This document shows, in pieces, positions 43,115-51,840 of a stretch of DNA of 64,000 nt. The stretch's first letter is position 1; the number at the start of each line of letters is the position of its first letter. Position numbers and translations under genes: made by a program. The notes beneath the pieces are model-generated. The model was given only the letters and a program-made list of their open reading frames with translations, ran no database searches and was not told where the DNA came from. Source of the stretch: Arthrobacter sp. S41 (GTDB taxonomy: Bacteria > Actinomycetota > Actinomycetes > Actinomycetales > Micrococcaceae); contig NZ_SIHY01000001.1 in assembly GCF_004320535.1 (NCBI RefSeq), positions 2,401,109 to 2,465,108 on the forward strand, read 5' to 3'.

Positions 43115-43945
43115 ATGACAGTTATGACAAAGATCGGCAACGACGACCGACTAGATAAGCAGAAAATGATGATTTGCCTTGATGTGGACGGAACGATCGT
43201 CAACCATCAGGGACAGATGAGCCAGCGGGTACGCGAAGCAGCCCGAGCGGTAGTGGAGCAAGGCCATGAGGTGGTTATTTCCACCGGCCGTTCCCTCGGG
43301 GCCGCGCTTCCAGTGATGGAAGAGCTGGGCATCGATCACGGCTACGTAGTGGTCAGCAATGGCGGAGTGTTGGCCAAGGTCAGCAACGGTGAGGTCGAAG
43401 TGATCCACCGCGAAGTCTTTGATCCTTCGGTGGCGCTCAAGGCCCTGTGGAAGCAGCTGCCCAAGGCCAAGTACGCGCTAGAAAATGAGCGCGGCGAATT
43501 TCTTTCCAACCAAACTTTTGGTGACGCCAGCTTTGGCGCCGAAACCAAGGTAGTAGATTTTGAAGAACTGCTGAGCAACAAGGCAGTGCGCGTTGTTGTT
43601 TTCTCAACGGACAATACCGCCGAGGACTTTGGCAAGGCCGTTCAAGGGCTCGGACTATCCGGGGTGACCTACTCGGTAGGTTGGACAGCTTGGCTTGATA
43701 TCGCCGCCGACGGAACTACCAAGGCCAGTGGTTTGGAACGTCTGCGCGCGATCCTCAAATTTGATTCGGCTGATTCCCTGGCCGTCGGTGATGGACGCAA
43801 TGACATCGAAATGCTTCAGTGGGCCGGCCACGGTGTGGCCATGGGCCAAGCCCCGGATGAGGTCAAGGACGCAGCAGACGCGGTGACCGAAGGTGTGGAC
43901 GAGGACGGTTTGGCAATCGTTCTCGAAAGATTGCTTCAGGACTAA
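43115..43945 (+). CDS. Cof-type HAD-superfamily phosphatase
   Basis: A 276-aa HAD phosphatase of the Cof class. ICLDVDGTIVNH is motif I, VISTGRSLG motif II, and LAVGDGRNDIEMLQWAGHGVAMG motif III/IV with the metal-binding Asp residues. The start is uncertain: ATG 43115, ATG 43124 or the Met pair just before ICLDVDG would all serve, and no SD is strong. The position directly after serS is a common actinobacterial arrangement, but no functional link is known. Substrate unknown. Confidence 0.85.
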   Translation: MTVMTKIGNDDRLDKQKMMICLDVDGTIVNHQGQMSQRVREAARAVVEQGHEVVISTGRSLGAALPVMEELGIDHGYVVVSNGGVLAKVSNGEVEVIHREVFDPSVALKALWKQLPKAKYALENERGEFLSNQTFGDASFGAETKVVDFEELLSNKAVRVVVFSTDNTAEDFGKAVQGLGLSGVTYSVGWTAWLDIAADGTTKASGLERLRAILKFDSADSLAVGDGRNDIEMLQWAGHGVAMGQAPDEVKDAADAVTEGVDEDGLAIVLERLLQD

Positions 43946-43984
43946 CGCACCACGTGAAAAGCAATTTTTGGCTTTGTCGCTTAC

Positions 43985-44284
43985 GTGTTTTGGATGTGCA
44001 TTGTCGGCCTGATGTTTCTGGCCATGGGTTTTGGTGCACTCGGATACACAATTATTGGGGTTCCAGATTCAGGGCAATATCAGCGCCCTGAGCGCGGATA
44101 CGTTGTTTCGCATCCTTCGCCCTGCCATGTAGGGCTGTCCGAGCATCTCGGAGGTGAGCCCAAATATACGCGGGCGACGTCATGGGACCGCGAAGAGTCG
44201 GATTGCCCGGCTTATGAGATCAGTGATCAGGTGTACTTTGATCCAGCTATTAAAAAACATGCCGGTGGCTACAACACCGGATGA
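43985..44284 (+). CDS. small membrane/exported protein, possibly the first half of a split gene
   Basis: A 99-aa ORF: a hydrophobic helix (MCIVGLMFLAMGFGALGYTIIG), then about 70 residues with two Cys (SPCHVG and ESDCPAY) and a Pro/Tyr-rich, probably extracytoplasmic character. I do not recognise a family. The start may be GTG 43985 or ATG 43994. The next ORF in the +1 frame supplies a second helix and a basic tail, so together they look like one two-helix protein interrupted by a frameshift near the A6 run at 44252-44257. Confidence 0.45.
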   Translation: MFWMCIVGLMFLAMGFGALGYTIIGVPDSGQYQRPERGYVVSHPSPCHVGLSEHLGGEPKYTRATSWDREESDCPAYEISDQVYFDPAIKKHAGGYNTG

Positions 44285-44456
44285 TGAGCACGGTCGCGAC
44301 GGATCCCTCAAGGTGTTGACTGCCCTGATGGGCATTTTCTTCATTTTCGGAGCGTTTTATATCCCGATAAAACAAATCAAGTCTGAAGTGCGTCGGCTGC
44401 GCAAAAGGAAAGAGCGCGAACTAAAGCACGCGCAGGGTTCTACAGCTGGTCAGTGA
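44259..44456 (+). CDS. small single-helix protein, possibly the second half of a split gene
   Basis: A 65-aa ORF from ATG 44259, overlapping the previous ORF by 26 nt in the +1 frame. It has an acidic start (TTPDDEHGRDG), one hydrophobic helix (LKVLTALMGIFFIFGAFYIPI) and a strongly basic C-terminus (RRLRKRKERELK) expected to face the cytoplasm. No SD precedes the ATG, which favours it being the tail of the upstream ORF rather than an independent gene. It ends 17 bp into the convergent gene. Confidence 0.4.
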   Translation: MPVATTPDDEHGRDGSLKVLTALMGIFFIFGAFYIPIKQIKSEVRRLRKRKERELKHAQGSTAGQ

Positions 44457-45042
44457 ATTCCAGCAGTCGGGCGATGGCTGCCCGGGCACCGAGTTCGTCG
44501 TTGTAGCCCGAACGCACAATCGCGGCGGACACCGCCTGCGGGGTAATACCAAGGATTTCCGCCACGGCTTTTTGCTGGCCACGAACTCCCGGGGTGAGAA
44601 GGTCCACCACCGACCATTCGGCTTCGGTGCGGGTGCGGATCCATTGACCGAGCATGCGCAGTAGCCCTTCCAACTCGGCATCCATCTGCTCGCTGCCTGA
44701 GGAGACACAAATGGGTACCCGCTCGCCACGGTGACTGGCCGCTTCCAAAGCGCCCAGGGCACGACGTGCGGCCTTACCTTCAACCAAGTCCGCGTCGGTA
44801 GGCACTGGCTCGTACAAGCTGCCAATGCCTAGCCCGATATTGCAGAAGTTCAGCCTCGTGACGCGCATTAGTGCATCCACTGCTGCTTCAGGATCTTTGG
44901 GCACACCAAACAATAGTTGACCGCTCAGTGCGGTGAAGGATGCGTGGGTATCAACCTGCGCCAGCTGATGCCACAACTGCTCACTGGCATCGAGAACATC
45001 GGTGACCGAGCGGGGTCGGGGGCTGAGCGCAACGACAAACAT
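44440..45042 (-). CDS. hypothetical protein with a C-terminal HTH
   Basis: A 200-aa protein I do not recognise with certainty. It begins MFVVALSPRPRSVTDVLDAS and has a mixed alpha/beta body with a FGVPKDPEAAVDALMRVTRLNFCNIGLGIGSL segment. The C-terminal third, GVRGQQKAVAEILGITPQAVSAAIVRSGYNDELGARAAIARLL, looks like a helix-turn-helix. The layout resembles SatD-type and related actinobacterial DNA-binding proteins, but that is only suggestive. Its 3' end overlaps the small membrane ORF on the other strand by 17 bp. Confidence 0.6.
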   Translation of the reverse strand: MFVVALSPRPRSVTDVLDASEQLWHQLAQVDTHASFTALSGQLLFGVPKDPEAAVDALMRVTRLNFCNIGLGIGSLYEPVPTDADLVEGKAARRALGALEAASHRGERVPICVSSGSEQMDAELEGLLRMLGQWIRTRTEAEWSVVDLLTPGVRGQQKAVAEILGITPQAVSAAIVRSGYNDELGARAAIARLLEFTDQL

Positions 45043-45100
45043 ATTTCCAGTATTGCCTGTGTCGGCGGGTTTGTCGCGAGTTCAGCGCGACACGTTGACC

Positions 45101-45736
45101 TTATTGCTGTTGCGGCAAGCGCACGCTAGTACGTGAAACAAAGAGTTGTGTCGCCGGTCCGATAAGGACCGCGTAGGCCACTGTGCCCAAGCCCACCGGG
45201 CCACCGAGCAGCCAGCCGATGCCCAATACCGACAGTTCTAGCGCGGTGCGGATCAGCCGAAGCGACAGTCCGGTGCGCAGGTGCAGTCCGGTCATCAGCC
45301 CATCGCGCGGGCCGGGGCCGAAGTGACTTCCGATGTAGAGGGCTCCGCCTAGACCATTGACGAGGATCGCGACCACCAGGGTGAGGATCTGCCAGCCAAG
45401 GCCGTTGATTTCAGGCAGGAAGCGCAAGAAGAAGTCCAGTGCTATTCCGAGATACAGCGTGTTGGCGATGGTTCCCAGTCCTGGCCATTGGCGTAAGGGG
45501 ATCCAGGCCAGCAAGACCAGCGCGCCTACTAGGATAATGATGGTGCCCAGCGACAATGGCACATGATTCGCGATGCCCAGATGCAGCACATCCCATGGAT
45601 CCACACCCAGCTGCGCTCGGATGATCATGGCCATCGCTAATGCGTAGAGGGACAGACCTACAAAGAGGTTAAAGAATCGCAGTGGCAAACGTCCGCTGGC
45701 GAGCTGTTGGCGCGGAGTCAGGTTAGTGATGGTCAT
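45101..45736 (-). CDS. yczE: YczE-type integral membrane protein
   Basis: A 211-aa membrane protein with about five helices. FVGLSLYALAMAMIIRAQLGVDPWDVLHLGIANH and NGLGGALYIGSHFGPGPRDGLMTGLHLRTGLSLRLIRTALEL are typical of the YczE/YyaS/YitT-like family (GPGPRDGLM). The true function is not established. A longer frame reaches 45832, but that would overlap the divergent MocR gene; ATG 45736 gives the family start. Divergent pairing with a MocR regulator is known for YczR-yczE pairs. Confidence 0.85.
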   Translation of the reverse strand: MTITNLTPRQQLASGRLPLRFFNLFVGLSLYALAMAMIIRAQLGVDPWDVLHLGIANHVPLSLGTIIILVGALVLLAWIPLRQWPGLGTIANTLYLGIALDFFLRFLPEINGLGWQILTLVVAILVNGLGGALYIGSHFGPGPRDGLMTGLHLRTGLSLRLIRTALELSVLGIGWLLGGPVGLGTVAYAVLIGPATQLFVSRTSVRLPQQQ

Positions 45737-45753
45737 GAATAAAATACTCCGGT

Positions 45754-45782
45754 AAATTGGACATAGAAAAAAGAGCCAATTT
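45754..45782. promoter_or_regulatory. candidate MocR operator between yczE and the MocR gene
   Basis: AAATTGG (45754-45760) and CCAATTT (45776-45782) form a dyad with a 15-bp A-rich centre in the 61-bp gap between the divergent genes. It is the only symmetric element there. MocR sites are often direct repeats, so this is tentative. Confidence 0.35.
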
Positions 45783-45797
45783 TGAAGAGGTGGTCTT

Positions 45798-47198
45798 ATG
45801 GGACGCGTCACAGGTGCTGCGCTCGCTAGCATGCTCGGAGCAGCAGACTCTTCCCAGCCAGCTTACCGGTGGCTTTTTGAAACCCTGCGTTCGCTGATTG
45901 CCAGCGGGCGCATCCTGCACGGAACTGTGTTGCCCAGTGAACGAGAAGCGGTGAGCCGGCTTGGGCTCAGCCGCACCACGGTCTCACGCGCCTACTCTGA
46001 ACTACGCGAATGTGGTTACGCTAGCTCCCGCCAAGGCTCGGGAACTGTTGCACAAATCCCTGGAGGACCAGTGGCAGGTGGAGCCGAACCATTGCCGCTA
46101 GGCGGTTTTGGGCCGATGCCGGGCAGTACCGCAATTGATCTCACCTGCGCGGCGCCGAACGCTCCGACGGGAATGCTCGAAGAGTTCCAAAAAGCTCTAG
46201 AGCAGTTGCCAAGATATGCCGCCACCATGGGTTACTACCCACTGGGTATTGAGCCGTTAAGACTGGCTTTGGCCGATTACTACACGCGCAAAGGTCTACC
46301 CACCGGGCCGGATCAGATCATTGTCACCTCTGGTGCGCTCTCCTCGGTAGCAGCCGCTGGGCGTGCGGTGATGTCCCGCGGACAAAGTGTGCTGGCTGAA
46401 TCGCCGACCTACCCTAATTCATTACTTGCGCTCAAAGCCCACGGTGCCCGCACTGCCGAGGTGCCCATTGGGCCAGATGGCTCCGATATAGAACAGATCG
46501 CCGCGGCGCTGAAGGCGGTGTCTCCGTCTGTGATGCTATGCCTTCCGGACTTCCATAACCCCGTCGGAACCTTGTTGGATGATGTCCGTCGTGAGCGCTG
46601 GGCTGCAGAACTAGACCGCGCGGGAACCACTGGCATCATCGATGAAACCTGCGCCGAACTATGGCTTGATTCTGAGCCAGAGGTACTGCCCATGGCCGCT
46701 TTCTCCAAGAACCTGATCACCGTCGGCAGCGCCAGCAAGTCGCACTGGGGCGGGCTTCGCTTGGGCTGGTTGCGCACGCCTAGGCATCTATCTGGTGCAA
46801 TAGCCCGCTCGCGCATGAGCATGGATTTGGGAGCGCCAGTACTGGAGCAGTTAGTGCTGGCTAATTTGCTGAATTCCGGCGCAACCCTTGCGCAAAGCAC
46901 CCGAGATTCTTTGCGGGAAAACCGGGACTGGATGGTTGATGAACTGGACCGATTGCTACCTTCGTGGAGACCAAACAAGCCAGCCGGTGGTCTGAGCCTC
47001 TGGTGCCAATTACCTCAGCCGCGATCTAGTGCTTTGGCGCGCCAGCTCAAGTCGGTGTTGCTCGCCCCGGGCTCTACGTTCGCTGTGGAAGGCCACGGTT
47101 TGGAGCACTATCTGCGCTTGCCCTTCGCCCAGGAAAGAGTCGAACTGGAGCAGGCGCTTCCGGCCATCGCGGAAGCATGGCACAAGGTGGCTGTTTAG
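45798..47198 (+). CDS. MocR-type regulator: GntR HTH fused to a PLP aminotransferase-like domain
   Basis: A 466-aa regulator. The first ~80 residues are a winged HTH (WLFETLRSLIASGRILHGTVLPSEREAVSRLGLSRTTVSRAYSELRECGYASSRQGSGTV). The rest is a fold-type I aminotransferase domain with ITVGSASKSHWGGLRLGWLR carrying the PLP-binding Lys and LPDFHNPVGTLL the cofactor Asn-Pro region. It probably senses PLP and/or an amino compound and controls the divergent yczE gene, as described for YczR subgroup regulators. Confidence 0.92.
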   Translation: MGRVTGAALASMLGAADSSQPAYRWLFETLRSLIASGRILHGTVLPSEREAVSRLGLSRTTVSRAYSELRECGYASSRQGSGTVAQIPGGPVAGGAEPLPLGGFGPMPGSTAIDLTCAAPNAPTGMLEEFQKALEQLPRYAATMGYYPLGIEPLRLALADYYTRKGLPTGPDQIIVTSGALSSVAAAGRAVMSRGQSVLAESPTYPNSLLALKAHGARTAEVPIGPDGSDIEQIAAALKAVSPSVMLCLPDFHNPVGTLLDDVRRERWAAELDRAGTTGIIDETCAELWLDSEPEVLPMAAFSKNLITVGSASKSHWGGLRLGWLRTPRHLSGAIARSRMSMDLGAPVLEQLVLANLLNSGATLAQSTRDSLRENRDWMVDELDRLLPSWRPNKPAGGLSLWCQLPQPRSSALARQLKSVLLAPGSTFAVEGHGLEHYLRLPFAQERVELEQALPAIAEAWHKVAV

Positions 47199-47276
47199 CG
47201 AACGAGCTAACCCTTGATCGTGAAACGGGCAAGCCCCGGATCAGTCCAGCCAGCGAAGCGTCGGTGAGTTCATGAT

Positions 47277-47486
47277 CTAGCCCAAGTTCTTCTTGAGGGT
47301 GAGTTTTTGAACTGCCTGAACGGCAGCGTAGCAAATACCAAATCCGGGAATGCATAGGGACACCAACAGCATTATTAGGCGGTTCGCTGAGCGATGCAAG
47401 AAGTAGCCCCAGCCCACGAAGATGACTCCTGCAATCCACAGCAAAAGAACTGTTGCCTCAAATAGGTCCAGGGTGAAGAGAATCAT
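47277..47486 (-). CDS. small two-helix membrane protein
   Basis: A 69-aa protein with two hydrophobic segments, LDLFEATVLLLWIAGVIFVGWGYFL and LIMLLVSLCIPGFGICYAAVQAV, linked by HRSANR and ending in a basic LTLKKNLG. No family recognised. It begins 9 bp after the pcp stop on the same strand and could be co-transcribed with it. Base composition and codon use are like the neighbours, so it is probably real. Confidence 0.55.
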   Translation of the reverse strand: MILFTLDLFEATVLLLWIAGVIFVGWGYFLHRSANRLIMLLVSLCIPGFGICYAAVQAVQKLTLKKNLG

Positions 47487-47495
47487 GTCAGTAGT

Positions 47496-48134
47496 CTATT
47501 TGTTCTGGCTGATCAGGGCCGACAGCGCATCGGTCAGTGCGGCGCTTAGTCCAGTGAGGGTATAGCCGGGACCTAACTTATCGTTTGTAGCAGTTTCTCC
47601 TGCGTCAGTTTCGGCACCCACGGTGGCTTTCTGCCCTTCGGGGCGAAGTGCCGGTACATGGATAAAAAGTGCAGGAACTTCCTGCCCATAGGCAAGGTAA
47701 GCGACGTGGTTGCAAACGAATCTTCCGGCATCCTCGGAAAGGTAGGCGCCGTGGTCAGATTTTTGCAACGCATCCAGGATTAGCTGGGGATCTAGGGTTG
47801 CACTTCGAACTTGCTCTCCACCACGGATGATGGGCGCCATGGAAGGGTGGGCGCCATCATTGTCCGGAATGCGCGCATCATCCTCATTAAATCCCAGAAC
47901 TTCAATACTGATTTCAGCTCGGCCGCCAGCCTCACCCACACAGATCAGAACGTCCGGCTGACGTTCAGCCAGGAGCGCTTTGAGACACTCTCCTGAACGT
48001 TTGAATGAAACCGGCAGGATGGCAGTGCTGATTTGGTGACCAGCAACTTGTTCGGGAAGCAGCTGCACGGCTTCGCCGCTGGCGTTGAACTGGTCGTTGC
48101 CAAAGGGCTCAAAGCCGGTCACCAAAAAATGCAT
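47496..48134 (-). CDS. pcp: pyroglutamyl-peptidase I (C15 family)
   Basis: A 212-aa cysteine peptidase that removes N-terminal pyroglutamate. MHFLVTGFEPFGNDQFNAS is the typical start; ISIEVLGFNEDDARIPDN contains the catalytic Glu; DAGRFVCNHVAYLAYG the nucleophile Cys; ALFIHVPALRP the catalytic His. Cytoplasmic, length normal (about 215). It probably assists recycling of peptides. Confidence 0.92.
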   Translation of the reverse strand: MHFLVTGFEPFGNDQFNASGEAVQLLPEQVAGHQISTAILPVSFKRSGECLKALLAERQPDVLICVGEAGGRAEISIEVLGFNEDDARIPDNDGAHPSMAPIIRGGEQVRSATLDPQLILDALQKSDHGAYLSEDAGRFVCNHVAYLAYGQEVPALFIHVPALRPEGQKATVGAETDAGETATNDKLGPGYTLTGLSAALTDALSALISQNK

Positions 48135-48217
48135 GAACCCATTATGACCCCAAACTGTCGGTGCATGCTGGTAGAGCTTGGGTGTACGTCAGATCAATAG
48201 CTTCTGGATAGGTGCTC

Positions 48218-49426
48218 ATGATTATCGCGGTTTTAGTCCTCGTCATCCTCAATATTCTCGCAACGGCATGTGTCGCATTGCTGCTGATTCGCCGCACGGC
48301 AGGCAACGATGAAGTCCAGATCCGGGACTCGGTGCGGGCCGGAAACTCTGAGCTACGCCAAGAGCTAGGGACCCAGCGAAATGAACTGCGCCAGGGCATG
48401 GGTGAAGTGCGCACGGAGATTGACGTGAAGCTGAGCTCCATGAGCGAATCCAACGCCAACCGGCATATTCAGATCCAGCATCTACTCCAGCAAGAGATGG
48501 AGAAGTTGCGCGCGGGTAACGAGGCCAAGCTGGAGAAGATGCGCGAGACCGTGGATGAAAAGCTGCAGGGAACCTTGGAGAAGCGTCTGGGCGAATCCTT
48601 CGAGCTGGTCAGCAAGCGACTGGAAATGGTCCAGCAGGGTTTGGGCGAAATGCAGTCTCTGGCCCAAGATGTCGGTGGACTAAAGCGTGTACTGACCAAT
48701 GTGAAGAGCCGTGGTTCATGGGGTGAAGTTCAGCTCTCACGTCAGCTTGAAGACATTCTGACCGCAGACCAATATGAGCAGAACGTTGTGGTTGTTCCGG
48801 GTAGCCGTGAAGTGGTGGAGTTTGCCGTGATTTTGCCTGGACGTGAGGCAGGAACCATCTATCTACCTATCGATTCCAAGCTGCCCCAAGAAGATTATGA
48901 GCGGTTGCTTGATGCCCAAGAATCGGGAGATAAGGCGGCAACTGACGTTGCGGCCAAGGCGCTTGACCGGGCAATTATCGAGCAGGCGAAACTGATCTCC
49001 AGCAAGTACATCGCCCCGCCCTACAGCACCGACTTTGCCATCATGTACCTGCCCACCGAAGGGCTCTTCGCTGAAGTTGTTCGCAGTCCGGGCTTAGCTA
49101 GCAAGCTACAAACCGAGCACCGAGTTTTGGTCACCGGCCCGACCACCCTGATGAGTCTGCTCAACTCGCTACAAATGGGCTTCCGGACCCTAGCCATTGA
49201 AAAACGCAGCAGCGAAGTGTGGCAGGTACTCTCGGCAGCCAAGGAAGAATTCCGTAAGTACGGAGATGTCTGGGACAAATTGGGCAAGCAACTCTCCGCG
49301 GCACAGAACACCGTCAGCGCAGCAGGTACGCGAAGCCGGGTTCTGGAAAAGACGCTGCGCGATGTGCAAACCATGGAAGTCTCCGCTCAAGAAGACGTTC
49401 TCACCGGATTGCTTCCCGAAGCCTAG
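48218..49426 (+). CDS. rmuC: RmuC-family DNA recombination protein
   Basis: A 402-aa RmuC protein: an N-terminal membrane anchor (residues 1-24, IIAVLVLVILNILATACVALLLI), a long coiled coil (about 35-150), then the RmuC domain with LKRVLTNVKSRGSWGEVQL, VEFAVILPGR, YLPIDSKLPQEDYERL and FAIMYLPTEGLFAEVV. The domain resembles nucleases, and E. coli RmuC restrains inverted-repeat recombination. The start could be GTG 48212 or ATG 48218, two codons apart; I give the ATG. Confidence 0.93.
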   Translation: MIIAVLVLVILNILATACVALLLIRRTAGNDEVQIRDSVRAGNSELRQELGTQRNELRQGMGEVRTEIDVKLSSMSESNANRHIQIQHLLQQEMEKLRAGNEAKLEKMRETVDEKLQGTLEKRLGESFELVSKRLEMVQQGLGEMQSLAQDVGGLKRVLTNVKSRGSWGEVQLSRQLEDILTADQYEQNVVVVPGSREVVEFAVILPGREAGTIYLPIDSKLPQEDYERLLDAQESGDKAATDVAAKALDRAIIEQAKLISSKYIAPPYSTDFAIMYLPTEGLFAEVVRSPGLASKLQTEHRVLVTGPTTLMSLLNSLQMGFRTLAIEKRSSEVWQVLSAAKEEFRKYGDVWDKLGKQLSAAQNTVSAAGTRSRVLEKTLRDVQTMEVSAQEDVLTGLLPEA

Positions 49427-49488
49427 TATCAGCCGTGTTCTCAGGACTACGCTAGGCGCAAATAGCGGCGTTATCCCAAGGAGAAAAC

Positions 49489-49830
49489 ATGTCCAAGTAC
49501 CTCATCTCATTTCCCAGCCCGGACATGAAATTTCCTGAGGAGGACTTGGAGGCGGTGGCGCAGGCAGCCCATGAAGTCTTACGCGAAGCGAAGGCCGCAG
49601 GGGTTTGGGTGTTTGGCGGAGGGATTGATGAGAGCATCGCGCCAGTCATGGTTGATGCGCAGAGGGTCATCCATCCCGGCACCTATCCGCAGACTGCGCA
49701 GATTGAGGGAGGGTACGCGGTGTTAGAGCTCCCATCCTATGAGCAGGCGGTTTTCTGGGCGGCAAAGTTTGCTGCCGCTTGCCGCTGCGCGCAAGAACTT
49801 CGTGTCTTCCAAGATGACCCCGAAAGTTAA
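49489..49830 (+). CDS. YCII-related domain protein
   Basis: A 113-aa YCII/DGPF-type protein of the dimeric ferredoxin-like fold. KYLISFPSPDMKFPEEDLEAVAQAAHEVLREAKAAGVWVFGGGID and the later GGYAVLELPSYEQAVFWAAKFA are family-typical. Related proteins are small enzymes or sigma-factor accessory domains; no ECF sigma gene lies next to it. ATG 49489 follows AAGGAG. Function unknown. Confidence 0.8.
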   Translation: MSKYLISFPSPDMKFPEEDLEAVAQAAHEVLREAKAAGVWVFGGGIDESIAPVMVDAQRVIHPGTYPQTAQIEGGYAVLELPSYEQAVFWAAKFAAACRCAQELRVFQDDPES

Positions 49831-49831
49831 A

Positions 49832-49863
49832 AATGGCGGTGACCCCAAGAGGTCACCGCCATT
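49832..49863. terminator. bidirectional terminator
   Basis: AATGGCGGTGACC (49832-49844) pairs perfectly with GGTCACCGCCATT (49851-49863), a 13-bp stem with a 6-nt loop between the convergent YCII and ppa genes. Confidence 0.9.
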
Positions 49864-49881
49864 ACGGCTCAAGTCTAGTGA

Positions 49882-50361
49882 CTAGGCCTTAAAACGCTCG
49901 ATGGAGCGAGCCAACTCAGCTTCAGCAGCTTCGCGACCTTCCCAACCTTCAGCCTTAACCCACTTGCCTGGTTCCAGGTCCTTGTAACGGGTGAAGAAGT
50001 GCTCGATCTCCTTGATCAGCCATTCGTCAATGTCCTCAAGTTCCTTGATGTGGTCAAAGCGCTTGTCGGCTGGAACGCACAACAGCTTGGCATCTCCACC
50101 ACCGTCGTCGGTCATGTTGAATACGCCGATTGGGCGGGATTCAACAATGACACCGGGGATCAGATCAACACCAGGGATGAAGACTAGGGCATCCAATGGA
50201 TCGCCGTCTTCGCCCAAGGTGTCATCAAAGTAACCGTAGTGCGTTGGGTACTGCATGGAAGTGAAGAGCACTCGATCCAGGCGCAAGCGGTGGGTCTCGT
50301 GGTCAATTTCGTACTTGACGCGTGATCCGGAAGGGATCTCGATGGTCACGTCGTGGCTCAT
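49882..50361 (-). CDS. ppa: inorganic pyrophosphatase (family I)
   Basis: A 159-aa soluble pyrophosphatase that hydrolyses PPi to drive biosynthesis. [28 protein letters not shown] is the N-terminal signature, and [12 protein letters not shown] the DxDPxD metal-binding motif; [15 protein letters not shown] follows. ATG 50361 (MSHDVTIE) is preferred over GTG 50370, which sits too close to the GGAG at 50371-50374. Shorter than E. coli Ppa (176), as usual for actinobacteria. Confidence 0.95.
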   Translation of the reverse strand: MSHDVTIEIPSGSRVKYEIDHETHRLRLDRVLFTSMQYPTHYGYFDDTLGEDGDPLDALVFIPGVDLIPGVIVESRPIGVFNMTDDGGGDAKLLCVPADKRFDHIKELEDIDEWLIKEIEHFFTRYKDLEPGKWVKAEGWEGREAAEAELARSIERFKA

Positions 50362-50458
50362 GAAAAGCACACTCCTAAACTAGTCTTAGGGATATCCGAT
50401 AATAAGCGTATCGCCCCTTGGGGCCCCTTCGATAAAACTTCGAGAGGAATGTAACCAT

Positions 50459-51823
50459 ATGAACACTGCCGCCCGACGCGCGATTACGCTGGGGGTGGTC
50501 GTTCTGGCCGTGATTGGCATGGTTTTGGCCATGATGTTGGCCCCTCGATTTTTCACCGGAGAACCTGAAGCGTTTTACACTCCCGCTAGTGCTCAAGCGG
50601 CAAAAGAAGACCCCGCAGCGGTGGCAGATCTTGATCCGAATGCCCCGGTACCGGACTCGGCGGCACTAGGCGCGCAACTGGATGCCATCTTGGCCGATAA
50701 TCCAGACGGCACCACTTTTAATGCTCAAGTTGTCGACGTTGCCAGCCAAAATGTTCTTTATGACAGAAACGCTGACACAAAAGGTACGCCAGCTTCGAGC
50801 CTGAAAGTAGTCACTGCCCTCGCCGCCCTCGATACCTTGGGTGGCGATAGCCAACTATCAACCTCCGTGTTGTTGGACGGAAACACTCTGGTCTTACGTG
50901 GTGGGGGAGATGTACTGCTCGGGGATGGAAAGTCTGATCCTAGCCAGGCCAAGGGTTACGCCGGATTAGCGACCTTAGCCGAACAGACCGCCAAAGAACT
51001 TAAATCTCGCGGGGTCAGCGAAGTCTCTTTGTGGGTTGACGACTCCTTGTTTGGTGACGCCCACAATAATTCCGCGTGGGACAAGTCCTTGTTCACCTCA
51101 AACAACATTGCCGAGGTCTACCCGATAGCGCACTATGCAGGACGCGCCGGATTTAGCACCGACACTGCCTACCAATCTGATGCTGCCGAACAAGTACGCA
51201 AGGTGTTCAGCAAAGAACTAGGCGCCTCGGTTAAGGTCAACGAAGGTGGCCGCGGAGCCTATGACGGCGGTGAGCAGATTGCGGAAGTGAAATCCGCGCC
51301 ACTGCGTCAGATCATTAAACATATGCTGTTGGTTTCCGATAACTATATTGCCGAAACCATGGGGCGTTTGGTCGCCATCAAGGGTGGTTTGGAACCAGCA
51401 CAAAGTGGTCAAGCAGTGGCAGATGTCGCTGCGGAGCACGGAGCGCAAGGCGCAGAATTAAGAGATACCAGCGGTCTGGCGGCCGATAATAAAATTTCGC
51501 CGGCAGCCCTGACCGCAGTGCTGCGCGCAGCAGCCACCAGTCCCAAAGCAGAACTACGTGAGTTGGTTTATTCGCTGCCGGTTGCCGGATATAGCGGAAC
51601 TCTGATGCAGCGTTTAGGTCAGGAATCTACGCTTGGATTAGTACACGCCAAAACCGGATCGCTGACCGGGGTGGCCACACTAACTGGAATGACCGTGACC
51701 CAAGATGGGCGATTGCTGGTCTTCTCAATTTTTGCCCACCAACCCAACGGAACACTCGCACCTCATAAGCCGACCATCGACTCAGCCGTAACCGCCATCC
51801 GCGGTTGTGGCTGCCAGAGCTGA
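50459..51823 (+). CDS. dacB: D-alanyl-D-alanine carboxypeptidase/endopeptidase, PBP4 (DacB) type
   Basis: A 454-aa penicillin-binding protein of the S13 family acting on peptidoglycan. An N-terminal hydrophobic segment (ITLGVVVLAVIGMVLAMMLAPRFF) is a signal anchor. The active-site motifs are GTPASSLKVVTAL (SxxK), VSDNYIAETM (SxN) and VHAKTGSLTGVATL (KTG), with the large S13 insertion between the first two. It starts the long rightward run with tilS, hpt and ftsH, a conserved actinobacterial order. Confidence 0.92.
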   Translation: MNTAARRAITLGVVVLAVIGMVLAMMLAPRFFTGEPEAFYTPASAQAAKEDPAAVADLDPNAPVPDSAALGAQLDAILADNPDGTTFNAQVVDVASQNVLYDRNADTKGTPASSLKVVTALAALDTLGGDSQLSTSVLLDGNTLVLRGGGDVLLGDGKSDPSQAKGYAGLATLAEQTAKELKSRGVSEVSLWVDDSLFGDAHNNSAWDKSLFTSNNIAEVYPIAHYAGRAGFSTDTAYQSDAAEQVRKVFSKELGASVKVNEGGRGAYDGGEQIAEVKSAPLRQIIKHMLLVSDNYIAETMGRLVAIKGGLEPAQSGQAVADVAAEHGAQGAELRDTSGLAADNKISPAALTAVLRAAATSPKAELRELVYSLPVAGYSGTLMQRLGQESTLGLVHAKTGSLTGVATLTGMTVTQDGRLLVFSIFAHQPNGTLAPHKPTIDSAVTAIRGCGCQS

Positions 51824-51840
51824 AGGAGCAGGAATAGCAC

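Noticed and set aside
45737..45832. Longer start for yczE at 45832
   Set aside because: It would overlap the start of the divergent MocR gene and consume the shared promoter region; ATG 45736 gives the family N-terminus.
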